Assembly (NCBI GenBank): GCA_041390125.1
Contig: JAWKQN010000007.1
Span: 248,001-312,000 of the forward strand
Length of the DNA stretch: 64,000 nt
Source of the DNA: Gemmatimonadota bacterium
Lineage (GTDB): Bacteria; Gemmatimonadota; Gemmatimonadetes; Longimicrobiales; Gaopeijiaceae
Direction: 5' to 3'
The position numbers and the translations under genes are program-made. Below the pieces are notes generated by a model, which saw nothing but the letters and a program-made list of their open reading frames with translations, searched no databases and was not told the origin of the DNA. Each line of letters starts with the position of its first letter. The stretch's first letter is position 1. Shown in pieces: positions 25,170-33,809 of this stretch.

Positions 25170-25709
25170 CTACCGGTCCAGCGAAGGCGGCAACGCCTGG
25201 GGCGGCCCCTCCAGGCTGAAGAACTGGCTGCGGATGCTCCACGTGCGTTGTCGGTTGAGCAGGATCGTCAGGTACCGGCCGGAGATCCGCTCCATGGTGC
25301 CGTCCGGCCGCCGACGATCCAGCTGGAAGGGGCCGTACAGGTAGGCCATCCGCCCGCTCGCGTCGAAGTCGGTCAGGGAGGTCTGGATCTCCCCCAGGCG
25401 GGGCAGCTCGGCGACGAAGAAGGCCCGGATGGCCGCTTCGCCGTCGATGGTCGGGGCGTCCGAGAAGACGATCTGCGCGTCCTCGAGGTACAGCTCGCTC
25501 AAGGCCCGCAGGTCGTCCTCCCGCCAGGCGCGCCGCCACTCCGTGGTCAGCTCCTCCGCCCGCTCCAGCACCTCCGCGTAGTACTCCGCCAGGAATCCGC
25601 CCGCACCGCGCCCGTCGCCGCCCGGCGCACCGGGATGCCGGCTCTGCGCCACCAGCGGCCGGGTGATCAGGCTGGTCGCCAGCACGAACGCGGTGAACAC
25701 GGACCTCAC
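25170..25709 (-). CDS. Exported NTF2-like (SnoaL/DUF4440-type) protein
   Basis: 179-aa protein with a signal peptide (VFTAFVLATSLITRPLVAQ, residues ~4-22) and an NTF2-like cone fold. REDDLRALSELYLEDAQIVFSDAPTIDGEAAIRAFF is the typical opening helix-strand-helix, followed by strands with YLYGPFQLDR. Such domains serve as small-molecule binding pockets or enzymes; no catalytic residues can be assigned. GTG is the start, forming a GTGA overlap with the M28 peptidase gene, so the two are translationally coupled and both go to the periplasm. Confidence 0.82.
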   Translation of the reverse strand: MRSVFTAFVLATSLITRPLVAQSRHPGAPGGDGRGAGGFLAEYYAEVLERAEELTTEWRRAWREDDLRALSELYLEDAQIVFSDAPTIDGEAAIRAFFVAELPRLGEIQTSLTDFDASGRMAYLYGPFQLDRRRPDGTMERISGRYLTILLNRQRTWSIRSQFFSLEGPPQALPPSLDR

Positions 25710-27367
25710 CGGGCTGTGTCCGCCCCAGCCCGGTCCGCGTCGCGGATGGCCTTGAACTCGCTGCCCTCCTTCCAGCGGGGCCAGTTGCCCTGGTGGGCGA
25801 TCTCGTGCCCCACCCAGAACAGCAGCTGCACGTCCTCGACGGCGCCGCTCAGGTCCCAGCCCGGATCGAACTCGTCCGAGGGTTTGTGGTAGCGGTTCGC
25901 GGTGTAGTCGGCCCGGCGGGCCAGGGTCCACTCCGTTCCGTGCTCCACGCTCTCGACGCCCGCGTCCGTGTACAGCGCCGGGATCCCGACCTTCGCGAAG
26001 TTGAAGTGGTCGGAGCGGTAGTAGAAGCCTTTCTCCGGCTCCGGATCGGGCCGCACGGTGCGGCCCTGCAGGTCGGCGCCGAAGGCGAGCGCGTCGTCGA
26101 GCGTGGAGGCACCGTAGCCCACCACGGTGATGTCGCGCGTGGGCCCGTCCACGTTCAGGCCGTCGATGTTGATCACGGCCGCCGTCTGTGCCGTGGGGAA
26201 GACGGGATGCTCGGCGTAGTAGCGGGAGCCCAGCAGGCCTTGCTCCTCGGCGGTCACGGCCAGGAAGACGATGGAGCGATCCGGCGGGGGTTGCTGCTGC
26301 AGGAACGCCTTGGCGATCTCCAGCAGGGCCGCGACGCCCGTCGCGTTGTCCACCGCACCGTTGTAGATCGCGTCGGGCAGGCTGTCCGGGCCGGTGCCCA
26401 GATGATCCCAGTGCGCGGTGTAGAGCACGTACTCCTGCGGCACCACGGCGCCCGGCACCACGGCGATCACGTTCGACGACTCCGAGCGCTCCACGCGGTT
26501 CTCGAGCGTGAGGTCGGCCTGGAGCGCCAGCGGAACGGCGCGGAATCCCGGACGGGCGGCGGCCGCGTGCAGTGAATCGAAATCGTGGCCCGATTGTTCG
26601 AAGAGCCTACGCGCCACGTCCTCCCGCACCCAGCCTTCCACTTCCACCCGGCGCGCGTTGCCTCCATCCGTGGGCAGATCGAACTGTGGACCGGTGAATC
26701 CCGTCTGCACGACCTCCCACGGATATCCGGCGGGGCCGGTCTCGTGCACGATGAGGGCGCCGCGCGCGCCCTGGCGGGCCGCCTCCTCGTACTTGTAGGT
26801 CCAGCGGCCATAGTAGGTCATGGCCCGACCCCGGAACGTGGTGCTGTCCTCCGTGGCGTACCCCGGGTCGTTGACGAGCATCACGACCGTCTTCCCCGCG
26901 ACGTCGAGGCCTTCGTAGTCGTTCCAGCCGTATTCGGGGGCCACGATCCCGTAGCCCACGAACACCAGCTCGGAGTCCTCGAGCCGGGCCCGTTCGACGG
27001 TCCGCTTGGTGGAGGCCACGAACTCCGATCCCCAGGCCAGACGGCGGAGCGGACCGGATCCGGAGACCTGCAGGGTGGGCGAGCCCAACGCGGTGATCTG
27101 CACGAGCGGCACCGCCTGCGTATAGCTGTCCCCGTGTCCGGGCTGCAGCCCCAGCTCGCGGAAACGGTCCACCAGCCATCCGACCGTCCGGGCCTCGCCG
27201 GGCGTCGCGGGGGCGCGACCCTCGAACTCGTCCGAGGAGAGCGTCTGGATGGACCCGGCCAGCCCCTCGGCCGTGATGGCGGTCCGGCCGGCGACGAAGT
27301 CGTCGCAGGCCGCGGTCGCCAGCAACGCGAGCAGCGCCGGCAGGGCGCGCGGGGGGAGGGCCTTCAT
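25706..27367 (-). CDS. M28-family metallo-aminopeptidase lipoprotein
   Basis: 553-aa lipoprotein (signal ending TAAC, Cys21). A protease-associated domain is inserted at ~125-290, and the M28 catalytic domain spans ~295-530. All expected zinc-site residues are visible: H319 (AHWDHLG), D340 (GAVDNATG), E374/E375 (TAEEQG), D402 (INIDG) and H494 (NRYHKPSDE). It should remove N-terminal residues from peptides in the periplasm or at the surface. The ATG at 27367 directly precedes the signal. The downstream NTF2-like gene overlaps its stop. Confidence 0.93.
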   Translation of the reverse strand: MKALPPRALPALLALLATAACDDFVAGRTAITAEGLAGSIQTLSSDEFEGRAPATPGEARTVGWLVDRFRELGLQPGHGDSYTQAVPLVQITALGSPTLQVSGSGPLRRLAWGSEFVASTKRTVERARLEDSELVFVGYGIVAPEYGWNDYEGLDVAGKTVVMLVNDPGYATEDSTTFRGRAMTYYGRWTYKYEEAARQGARGALIVHETGPAGYPWEVVQTGFTGPQFDLPTDGGNARRVEVEGWVREDVARRLFEQSGHDFDSLHAAAARPGFRAVPLALQADLTLENRVERSESSNVIAVVPGAVVPQEYVLYTAHWDHLGTGPDSLPDAIYNGAVDNATGVAALLEIAKAFLQQQPPPDRSIVFLAVTAEEQGLLGSRYYAEHPVFPTAQTAAVINIDGLNVDGPTRDITVVGYGASTLDDALAFGADLQGRTVRPDPEPEKGFYYRSDHFNFAKVGIPALYTDAGVESVEHGTEWTLARRADYTANRYHKPSDEFDPGWDLSGAVEDVQLLFWVGHEIAHQGNWPRWKEGSEFKAIRDADRAGADTAR

Positions 27368-27516
27368 GGTTGCTTCATCCTGGTCCTTCGGATGCCGGGG
27401 GGCGCGCCCGCGGTGGAGGCGGAGCCGCCCTCGTCAGGGGGTGTGGCGATCTAGGGTAACCGTCCAGGGGTGGCAACTTCGGACGCCACTCGCCCTTGAA
27501 TACGTCCGGGGCCCGC

Positions 27517-28842
27517 TCATGTGCCCGGTGGCGCGTTCCGGATCAGGGCTCCTCGCGTGGAGGCGAGGAGCAGAGCGCCGCGCACCGCGGCGAAGGCCGC
27601 GAAGGCCCACCCGGCCACGACCGGGTCGCCGCCGGGCAGCGCGACCGCCAGCACCCCCACCTGGACCCCGAGCGGGAGCGCGAAGCTCCAGAACACGGGA
27701 CGCAGCTGGCGTCGGGCCAACAGGAGGGCGTGCCCGAACTGGGTGGCCGCCGCAAAGGCCACGCCGGCGGCCATCCAGCGCAGCACGGGGACCGCGTCCA
27801 GGAAGGCCGGCCCGGCCGTCCAGCGCACCAGCGGACCGGCGACCAGGGCGACGCCCACTCCCACCCCCACGGCGGCGAGGGCGCCCCCGACCAGCAGCCG
27901 CCGGTAGAGGCGGGCGAGCGCGGGGCCGTCCCCCTGGGCATGCAGCCGCACCAGCTCCGGGTAGGAGGCCTGGAAGAGCGGGTTCAGGGGAAACGACACG
28001 GCCTGCGAGAGGTTCTTGGCGATCCGGAAGACGCCCGCCGCGGCCGGCCCGAGGAACGAGCCCACCAGCAGCGTGTCGATGCTCTGGTGCACCCCCTTCA
28101 ACACGGCGAAGAGGTTCGACGAGGCCCAGAAGCCCGCCACCTCGCGCAGCTGATCGCGCGCGTCCGCGAGCGGGGCCCGGAGCCAGCCGCGGAAGCCCAG
28201 CTCGGCCGCCGCCTTCTCCAGCAGCCAGAGGGCCCCCACCGTCCGCAGGCCGGCGGCGGCCACGAAGGCCCACATGAGCGCCGTGAGGCTGCCCCCGGAC
28301 ACCACCGTGCCCACCGTCAGGGCGAGCTCCGCGAGGGCGGCCAGGACCTGGAAGCCCGACATCCACGTGTAGCGATCCGCGATGCGCAGAAGACCGAGCG
28401 CCATCCCGAACGGGGCCAGGCCCAGCACGGTGAGGGCATAGATCCGGACCAGGCCGGCGGCGGCGGGATCCTGCACGAACAGGCGCGCCGCCAAGGGCGC
28501 CGCCGCCACGAGCGCGGCGCAGGTCAGCAGGGCCGAGACCAGGTCCACCGCCAGCAGCCCCTTGAGGACGGCGCGGCCGCGGCCGGAATCGCCCCGCTCC
28601 GCGTAGTCCGTGAGGTACTTCACGGCGGTCTCCCACGAGCGCGCGTCGAAGAACCGGCTGAGCAGCGCGGCGAACGCCAGCACGAGTCCCACGATGCCGT
28701 ATCCGGACGGGCCGAGCAGGCGCGCGAGCAGCACGCCCTGGATCAGGGCCAGCCCCGTGGCCAGGGTCTGCCCTCCGAGCAGCCATCCCGAGCCCAGCAG
28801 CACGCGCCGGCCGGCGCCTCCGCGGGCCGCGCCGCCGCTCAT
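27517..28842 (-). CDS. Polysaccharide biosynthesis flippase (MATE/Wzx-like, MOP superfamily)
   Basis: 441-aa membrane protein with about 12 hydrophobic segments. The N-terminus LLGGQTLATGLALIQGVLLARLLGPSGYGIVGL is typical of the oligosaccharidyl-lipid/polysaccharide flippases (PF01943/PF13440-like). FFDARSWETAVKYLTDYA, with a charged central loop, is frequent in this group. It probably moves lipid-linked oligosaccharide across the inner membrane. The ATG at 28842 overlaps the DNA glycosylase stop (ATGA). It lies a few kilobases from the polysaccharide cluster and could serve it, but no physical linkage shows that. Confidence 0.88.
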   Translation of the reverse strand: MSGGAARGGAGRRVLLGSGWLLGGQTLATGLALIQGVLLARLLGPSGYGIVGLVLAFAALLSRFFDARSWETAVKYLTDYAERGDSGRGRAVLKGLLAVDLVSALLTCAALVAAAPLAARLFVQDPAAAGLVRIYALTVLGLAPFGMALGLLRIADRYTWMSGFQVLAALAELALTVGTVVSGGSLTALMWAFVAAAGLRTVGALWLLEKAAAELGFRGWLRAPLADARDQLREVAGFWASSNLFAVLKGVHQSIDTLLVGSFLGPAAAGVFRIAKNLSQAVSFPLNPLFQASYPELVRLHAQGDGPALARLYRRLLVGGALAAVGVGVGVALVAGPLVRWTAGPAFLDAVPVLRWMAAGVAFAAATQFGHALLLARRQLRPVFWSFALPLGVQVGVLAVALPGGDPVVAGWAFAAFAAVRGALLLASTRGALIRNAPPGT

Positions 28843-29474
28843 CGCTCGTCGCAGAGTCGCCAGAGCACCCAGCTGGCCACCGTGCGGAGCGGCCGCCAGG
28901 GCTCGGCGCGCTCCAGCACCTCGGAGGGCGTGGGCCGCTCCGTCCGCTCTTCCAGGCGACGCAGGCCCTCGCGGATGCCGAGGTCCGTGCCGGGCATCAC
29001 GTCCAGCCGGCCCAGCTTGAACATCAGGTACATCTGGGCGCTCCACTCCCCGATGCCCCACACCGTGGTCAGCCGCGCCACGACCTCGTCGTCGGGCAGG
29101 CGGGACAGGCCGGCCAACCGGAGCGTACCCGCCTCGACCTGCGCGGCCAGCTCGGTGATGGACCGGCGCTTGGCGGCGGAGAGTCCGGCGGCGCGCAGCG
29201 CCTCCTCGGGCAGCGCCAGGATCTCGCGGGGCGAGGGGAAGCCCGGGCCCGGCGTGAGGCGGCAGACGCGCCCGTAGATGGTCCGGGCGGCCGCTCCCGC
29301 GAGCTGTTGATAGACGATGGCGCGTGCGAGGTACGCGAAGGTCGACATCCGCCGGGTGGCGGGGACGACGCCCGGGTAGCGGGGCACGCGCGCCAGGGCC
29401 GCACCCAGCCGCGGATCCCGCGCCTTCAAGGCGCGGATCTCGGCCGGGGACGGGGCTCGGATGGCGCTGCTCAC
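28839..29474 (-). CDS. DNA-3-methyladenine glycosylase, AlkA-like (HhH-GPD)
   Basis: 211-aa helix-hairpin-helix DNA glycosylase. The hairpin LTTVWGIGEWSAQM (~135-148) is followed by the catalytic aspartate in MPGTDLGI (D164), the GPD signature position. FAYLARAIVYQQLAG in the N-terminal half is the usual substrate-pocket helix. It excises alkylated bases such as 3-methyladenine. Length fits the short AlkA-like enzymes that lack the N-terminal beta domain of E. coli AlkA. It is coupled to the flippase by a four-base overlap, functionally unrelated as far as can be told. It is divergent from the cation/proton antiporter gene. Confidence 0.92.
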   Translation of the reverse strand: MSSAIRAPSPAEIRALKARDPRLGAALARVPRYPGVVPATRRMSTFAYLARAIVYQQLAGAAARTIYGRVCRLTPGPGFPSPREILALPEEALRAAGLSAAKRRSITELAAQVEAGTLRLAGLSRLPDDEVVARLTTVWGIGEWSAQMYLMFKLGRLDVMPGTDLGIREGLRRLEERTERPTPSEVLERAEPWRPLRTVASWVLWRLCDER

Positions 29475-29604
29475 GTCGGCTCCGTGCGGGGGCTCGCTTG
29501 CCGGGACGCCCCGGTTCCGGCCAAACTACCCTCTCCCCCGTCGGTCGGGGCAGGGGTCCCTCCGCCTCGTATCTCGTCTCTCGTCCCGCGACCAGGAGCC
29601 GTCC

Positions 29605-31518
29605 ATGGGCCATGGGCTCTCCGATCCGGCACTGACGTTCGCCGTCGCGCTCGCCGCCGGGGTCATCGCGCAAGCGATCGCCCACCACCTGCGGCTGCCC
29701 GGCATCGTCGTCTTCCTGCTCGCCGGGGTCCTGCTGGGCCCCGACGTCGCCAACGTCATCCGTCCCGAGACCATGGGCCACGGGCTGGAGATGCTGGTGG
29801 GGCTGGCCGTGGCCGTGATCCTCTTCGAGGGGGGCCTCAACCTCAACATCGATCGCCTGCGCCGCGAGGCGACCACGATCCGCCGGCTCATCACCGTGGG
29901 CGCGGTCGTGACGGCCGTCGGTGGCGCGTTGGTCTCGCACCTGTTCATGGGCTGGGAGTGGCGCCTGTCGGTGCTGTTCGGCACGCTCGTGATCGTGACC
30001 GGCCCCACGGTGATCACGCCGTTGCTGCGCCGGATCCGCGTCAAGAAGTCCGTGCAGACGGTCCTGGAGGCGGAAGGCGTCCTCATCGACGCGGTGGGCG
30101 CCATCATCGCGGTCGTGGCGCTGGAGGTGGTCGTGGCCCGCAGCGGCACCGAGGCCGCGCAGGGGCTGCTCGGCATCCCGTCCCGCCTGCTGGTGGGGGC
30201 GGTGGTGGGAGCGGTGGGTGGGTTCTTCCTCGGTCTGTTGCTCCGCTATGAGCGCCTGGTCCCGGACGGGATCCAGAACATCTTCACGCTGGCCCTGGTG
30301 CTGGTGCTCTTCGAGGTCAGCAACTGGGTGGTGGCCGAGAGCGGCATCATGACCGTGGCCGTGGCGGGGCTGATCGTCGGCAACATGAACACCACCGTGG
30401 ACCGCGAGCTGCGCGAGTTCAAGGAGCAGCTGACCGTCATGCTGGTCGGGCTGTTGTTCGTGCTCCTGGCCGCCGACGTCCGCATCCGCGAGGTCCTGGA
30501 CATCGGCTGGCGCGGCGTGTGGACCATCCTGGCCCTGATGCTGGTGGTGCGACCCATCAACGTCTGGATCTGCTCCGCCGGCTCCGCCCTGACCCGTCCC
30601 GAACGGATGTTCATCAGCTGGCTGTCCCCCCGCGGCATCGTGGCCGCCGCGGTCGCCTCGCTGTTCGCGCAACGCCTGACGGACGAGGGCTTCGCAGGCG
30701 GCACGCAGCTCCAGGCGCTCGTGTTCATGGTGATCGCGATCACCGTGCTGGTGCAGGGGCTGAGCGGCGGGTGGGTGGCGAGCCGCCTGGGTGTGCGGCG
30801 CCCGAGCCACCAGGGGACCGTGATCGTGGGCGCCAACGCCGTGGGGCGGGCGCTGGCCCGCGCCCTCACGCGTGCCAACCACGAGGTGCTGCTGGTGGAT
30901 TCCAACGCGCGCGAGGCCCGTCTGGCCGAGGAGGACGGGCTCACGGTGCTGTTCGCGAACGCCATGGAGGAGCGCACGCTGCAGCGCGCGGATGTGGAAG
31001 GCCGCCGGGCCATCGCCGCGGTGACCCCCAATCCGGACGCGAACCTGCTGATCGCGAACCAGGTGCGGGAGGCGACGCGGGGTCCCAAGACGTATGTGAC
31101 CCTCGGGCGCGGCAAGGCCGGCGCGCGCGCGCGCCGCATCCGCAGGGACGGGCACGACATCCTGTTCGGACGCGAGATCGAGATGGGGCAGTGGAACCAC
31201 TACCTCGAGCAGGGCACGGCCGAGATCGAGACGTGGCGCTACCGCGGGCCGTCCGAGGACGACGAGGTCGAGGTGGCCGTGCTGTCGGGACTGGGTCATG
31301 GCCCGCACCTGATCCCCCTGACGGTCGTGCGGGGCACGCGCGCGGAGCTGGTGGACCAGGAGACGGAGGTGCGCGTGGACGACGAGGTGACGTTCATGGT
31401 GCACCACGAAGCGGACACGGACGTCGAGAACCTGCTCAAGGTGGCCGGTTGGGAGCGCGTGGACGCGCCCGATCCGCAGCCGGAGACCACCGAAGGCGTG
31501 GGGGTGGGCCCGGCCTGA
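29605..31518 (+). CDS. CPA-family cation/proton antiporter with C-terminal RCK (TrkA-N) domain
   Basis: 637-aa protein. Residues ~5-395 contain about 12 transmembrane helices of a monovalent cation:proton antiporter (motifs LRLPGIVVFLLAGVLLGPD, LFEGGLNLN, VTGPTVITPLL). Residues ~405-525 form a Rossmann-type TrkA-N/RCK domain (VIVGANAVGRALARAL), followed by a C-terminal regulatory region. The RCK domain implies gating by nucleotide or ion. It probably exports Na+ or K+ in exchange for protons across the inner membrane. The ATG at 29605 has AGGAG upstream; the earlier in-frame ATG overlaps the divergent glycosylase start. Confidence 0.92.
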   Translation: MGHGLSDPALTFAVALAAGVIAQAIAHHLRLPGIVVFLLAGVLLGPDVANVIRPETMGHGLEMLVGLAVAVILFEGGLNLNIDRLRREATTIRRLITVGAVVTAVGGALVSHLFMGWEWRLSVLFGTLVIVTGPTVITPLLRRIRVKKSVQTVLEAEGVLIDAVGAIIAVVALEVVVARSGTEAAQGLLGIPSRLLVGAVVGAVGGFFLGLLLRYERLVPDGIQNIFTLALVLVLFEVSNWVVAESGIMTVAVAGLIVGNMNTTVDRELREFKEQLTVMLVGLLFVLLAADVRIREVLDIGWRGVWTILALMLVVRPINVWICSAGSALTRPERMFISWLSPRGIVAAAVASLFAQRLTDEGFAGGTQLQALVFMVIAITVLVQGLSGGWVASRLGVRRPSHQGTVIVGANAVGRALARALTRANHEVLLVDSNAREARLAEEDGLTVLFANAMEERTLQRADVEGRRAIAAVTPNPDANLLIANQVREATRGPKTYVTLGRGKAGARARRIRRDGHDILFGREIEMGQWNHYLEQGTAEIETWRYRGPSEDDEVEVAVLSGLGHGPHLIPLTVVRGTRAELVDQETEVRVDDEVTFMVHHEADTDVENLLKVAGWERVDAPDPQPETTEGVGVGPA

Positions 31519-31640
31519 GCTTGGCGCGTTGGCCGTCGGGCCTGGCGGTGGCGCGGGCCCCGAAGGAGGGCGCCGGGGTGTCCCGACCCGCCGGTCCGGA
31601 TCGTTCCCGTGAAGGGTGGGCTCCCGAACGGAGGACGCGC

Positions 31641-32114
31641 ATGAGACGGACGAGGCGGGGCTGGAGCGCGGTGTGGGTCTTCGCGCTCTTCGGCGGCTGC
31701 ACGGACCCGGGCACGGATCCCGATGCCCTGTTCAGCGCCGATGCGCGCACGCTCGCCAGCATCGAGGGGTCCCTGCTCGAGACCACGCTCCGGATCCACA
31801 ACGACCGCGCCGAGACGCGCACGTTCGTGTGGGGCGGATGCTGGAGCGGCCGGGTGTTGCGCCTGTACGAGCCCACCCGGCCCGCGCGCCCGGTGTGGGA
31901 CGGTGCGGTTCCTCCAGGCGCGGCGTGCTCCGCCGTGCGCATCGAGCTGCCCGTTCCGCCTGGAGGCACGGAAGCCGTGGTCCGGCAGGACCGGGTCCAG
32001 GAGCTGTTGGGGGACTCGCTGGCCCCCGGTCCCTACCGCGTCACGCTGGCTCCTTCGTTCCAGGGCTTCAGCGGACCGGAGATCGACCTCGGGGTGTTCC
32101 GGCTGGACCCGTAG
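31641..32114 (+). CDS. Small lipoprotein of unknown function
   Basis: 157-aa lipoprotein with the signal MRRTRRGWSAVWVFALFGGC (Cys20). GGAGGA precedes the ATG. The mature part is beta-rich: EGSLLETTLRIHNDRAETRTFVWGGCW, then PGPYRVTLAPSF near the end. This looks like a single Ig-like or BsuPI-type domain, and the phrase order (gain, scaling, upper bound) resembles proteinase-inhibitor-like BsuPI folds. That is a guess. There is one disulfide-capable pair. It is preceded by about 120 bases of intergenic DNA and followed by DUF5996. Confidence 0.7.
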   Translation: MRRTRRGWSAVWVFALFGGCTDPGTDPDALFSADARTLASIEGSLLETTLRIHNDRAETRTFVWGGCWSGRVLRLYEPTRPARPVWDGAVPPGAACSAVRIELPVPPGGTEAVVRQDRVQELLGDSLAPGPYRVTLAPSFQGFSGPEIDLGVFRLDP

Positions 32115-32342
32115 GAGGCCACGGTGCGCCTCCGGGATCTGCGTCCTCGTGACCGGATCCCCTCTCGAACGCGACCTTGGGCGTTGCGAGGACGGGGTGC
32201 GCGCAGCGACTGTGGGCGGACGCGGTCGAGAGCCGGAGGTGATCGCGTACCGGTGCGGGCACACCGCGCCGACCGCCGCCGTCCAGGGACCGTCGCTCCG
32301 CGGGTCCCGCACACCCCCGACCCGAACGCGAGGACGCCCACC

Positions 32343-33284
32343 ATGCCCGCATCCGCCTGGCCCGAGCTCCGCTGGGACGACTGGAAGGACACCTGCACGA
32401 CGCTGCACCTCTATACGCAGATCGTGGGCAAGGTGCGCGTAGCGCGCACGCCGTGGGTCAACCACTCCTGGCACGTCGCGCTGCACCCGACCCCACGCGG
32501 CCTCACCACAACGCCCATCCCCGACGGTCAACGCACGTTCGCGATCGACCTGGACTTCATCGACCATCAACTCAACGTCCTGACCTCGGACGGAGCAGTC
32601 GCGGAGATGGAGCTGGTCCCGCGTTCAGTCGCCGAGTTCCACGCCCGGCTGATGACGCTCCTGGACGGGATGGGTCTGACCACCCGCATCCACGGGACCC
32701 CCAACGAGATCCCGGACCCGATCCCGTTCGCGGAGGACGAGGTGCATGGCGCCTATGATGCGCAGGCGGTGGCGCGCTTCCACCGGGCCCTGGACTCGGC
32801 GACGCGGGTCCTGGAGGACTTCCGGGCCCGGTTCCTGGGGAAGGTGAGCCCCGTCCACTTCTTCTGGGGCAGCTTCGACCTGGCGGTGACCCGCTTCTCC
32901 GGGCGCAGAGCGCCAGCCCATCCCGGCGGGATCCCGCATCTGCCCGATGCGGTCACGCGGGAGTCCTATTCGCACGAGGTGAGCAGCGCGGGGTGGTGGC
33001 CCGGGGGAGCGATGCTGCCGGAAGCCATCTTCTACAGCTACGCCTACCCCACGCCCGCCGGCTTCGCGGAGGCGGCGATGCCCGACGGCGCGCGTTGGCT
33101 GCCCGAGCTCGGCGAGTTCATCCTCCCGTACGAGAACGTGCGGACCAGCGCGGATCCGGATGGGTCCATCCTGACGTTCCTCGAAGCCACCTATGCGGCA
33201 GCCGCGGAGGCCGCGCAGTGGGACCGGGACGCGCTCGAGTGGTCGGGTCGCGGCGCGACACCGATCGGGGTGCCGCCCTCCTGA
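32343..33284 (+). CDS. DUF5996 family protein
   Basis: 313-aa cytoplasmic protein matching, by recall, the DUF5996 family: WPELRWDDWKDTCTTLHLYTQIVGKVRV opens the protein, HFFWGSFDLAVTRFSGR lies in the middle, and EVSSAGWWPG with a C-terminal PYENVRTSADPDGSILTFLEATYAAAAE stretch follows. These conserved aromatic and charged segments suggest an enzyme, but no function has been established. The ATG at 32343 is chosen because similarity starts immediately. It is followed by a 223-bp gap holding two inverted repeats. Confidence 0.88.
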   Translation: MPASAWPELRWDDWKDTCTTLHLYTQIVGKVRVARTPWVNHSWHVALHPTPRGLTTTPIPDGQRTFAIDLDFIDHQLNVLTSDGAVAEMELVPRSVAEFHARLMTLLDGMGLTTRIHGTPNEIPDPIPFAEDEVHGAYDAQAVARFHRALDSATRVLEDFRARFLGKVSPVHFFWGSFDLAVTRFSGRRAPAHPGGIPHLPDAVTRESYSHEVSSAGWWPGGAMLPEAIFYSYAYPTPAGFAEAAMPDGARWLPELGEFILPYENVRTSADPDGSILTFLEATYAAAAEAAQWDRDALEWSGRGATPIGVPPS

Positions 33285-33292
33285 GCGAACGA

Positions 33293-33367
33293 CCGGACGG
33301 GAGCGTCTGGCACGGCCCACCGTCCGGAGCCGCACGACCGCTCCCGACCCTGCTTCCGTCGTGCGGC
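33293..33367. terminator. Two consecutive inverted repeats after DUF5996
   Basis: An 8-bp inverted repeat (CCGGACGG / CCGTCCGG, 33293-33327) is followed by a 10-bp one (GCCGCACGAC / GTCGTGCGGC, 33329-33367). Loops are 19 bases each. No T-run follows. The pair probably ends transcription of DUF5996 or structures the intergenic RNA. The rest of this 223-bp gap holds only the ribosome site of the DUF1328 gene. Confidence 0.4.
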
Positions 33368-33507
33368 CCGATCGCGACCGATACACGAACGCACGGCAGC
33401 CGCCCCCGAGAAACGGGCAGCCTTGAACGGCATGTGCGTTGCGCCTCCTCCGTCCCGAGGCCGAGGGGCGGGTCGCCGCTCGGTGCCCGGATCCCAAGGA
33501 GGAAGGC

Positions 33508-33681
33508 ATGCTGGAAATCGCGATCGGTGCGCTCATCATCTCCGTCATCGCCGGCGGACTCGGCTTCAGCGGGATCTCGGCCGGCGCAGCGAAGATCGCC
33601 AAGATCGCGTTCGGCGTGTTCCTGGTGATTGCGATCCTGGCCTTCCTGTTCGCGCTCGGTGTGGGGGCGCTGATCTTCTGA
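33508..33681 (+). CDS. DUF1328 (YtjA-like) small membrane protein
   Basis: 57-aa protein with two hydrophobic helices (~3-22 and ~33-55) separated by the conserved turn GFSGISAGAAKIAKI. This is the classic DUF1328/YtjA composition, known from proteobacteria and others as a small stress-associated inner-membrane protein of unknown role. AAGGAGG precedes the ATG at good spacing. A terminator-like hairpin follows within ten bases, so the gene is probably monocistronic. Confidence 0.92.
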   Translation: MLEIAIGALIISVIAGGLGFSGISAGAAKIAKIAFGVFLVIAILAFLFALGVGALIF

Positions 33682-33689
33682 CGCGCACC

Positions 33690-33711
33690 CGCGCCGGGAG
33701 GTACCGGCGCG
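33690..33711 (+). terminator. 8-bp hairpin after the DUF1328 gene
   Basis: CGCGCCGG pairs with CCGGCGCG across a six-base loop, nine bases after the stop. No T-tract follows; many terminators in such GC-rich genomes lack one. Confidence 0.5.
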
Positions 33712-33809
33712 GAGCGTCGGGGCGACCCCTCGAGGGTTGACCCCCGGGCCGACCCGTGGACAAGATGGCGCGTCCCCTGTGATCCCCCGCGCGCGAGACG
33801 CTCGAGCGA

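Noticed and set aside
33737..33766. TTGACC followed by CAAGAT as a promoter for the GCPII-like gene
   Set aside because: The -10 match is poor and the spacer is 18 bases; too weak to report.
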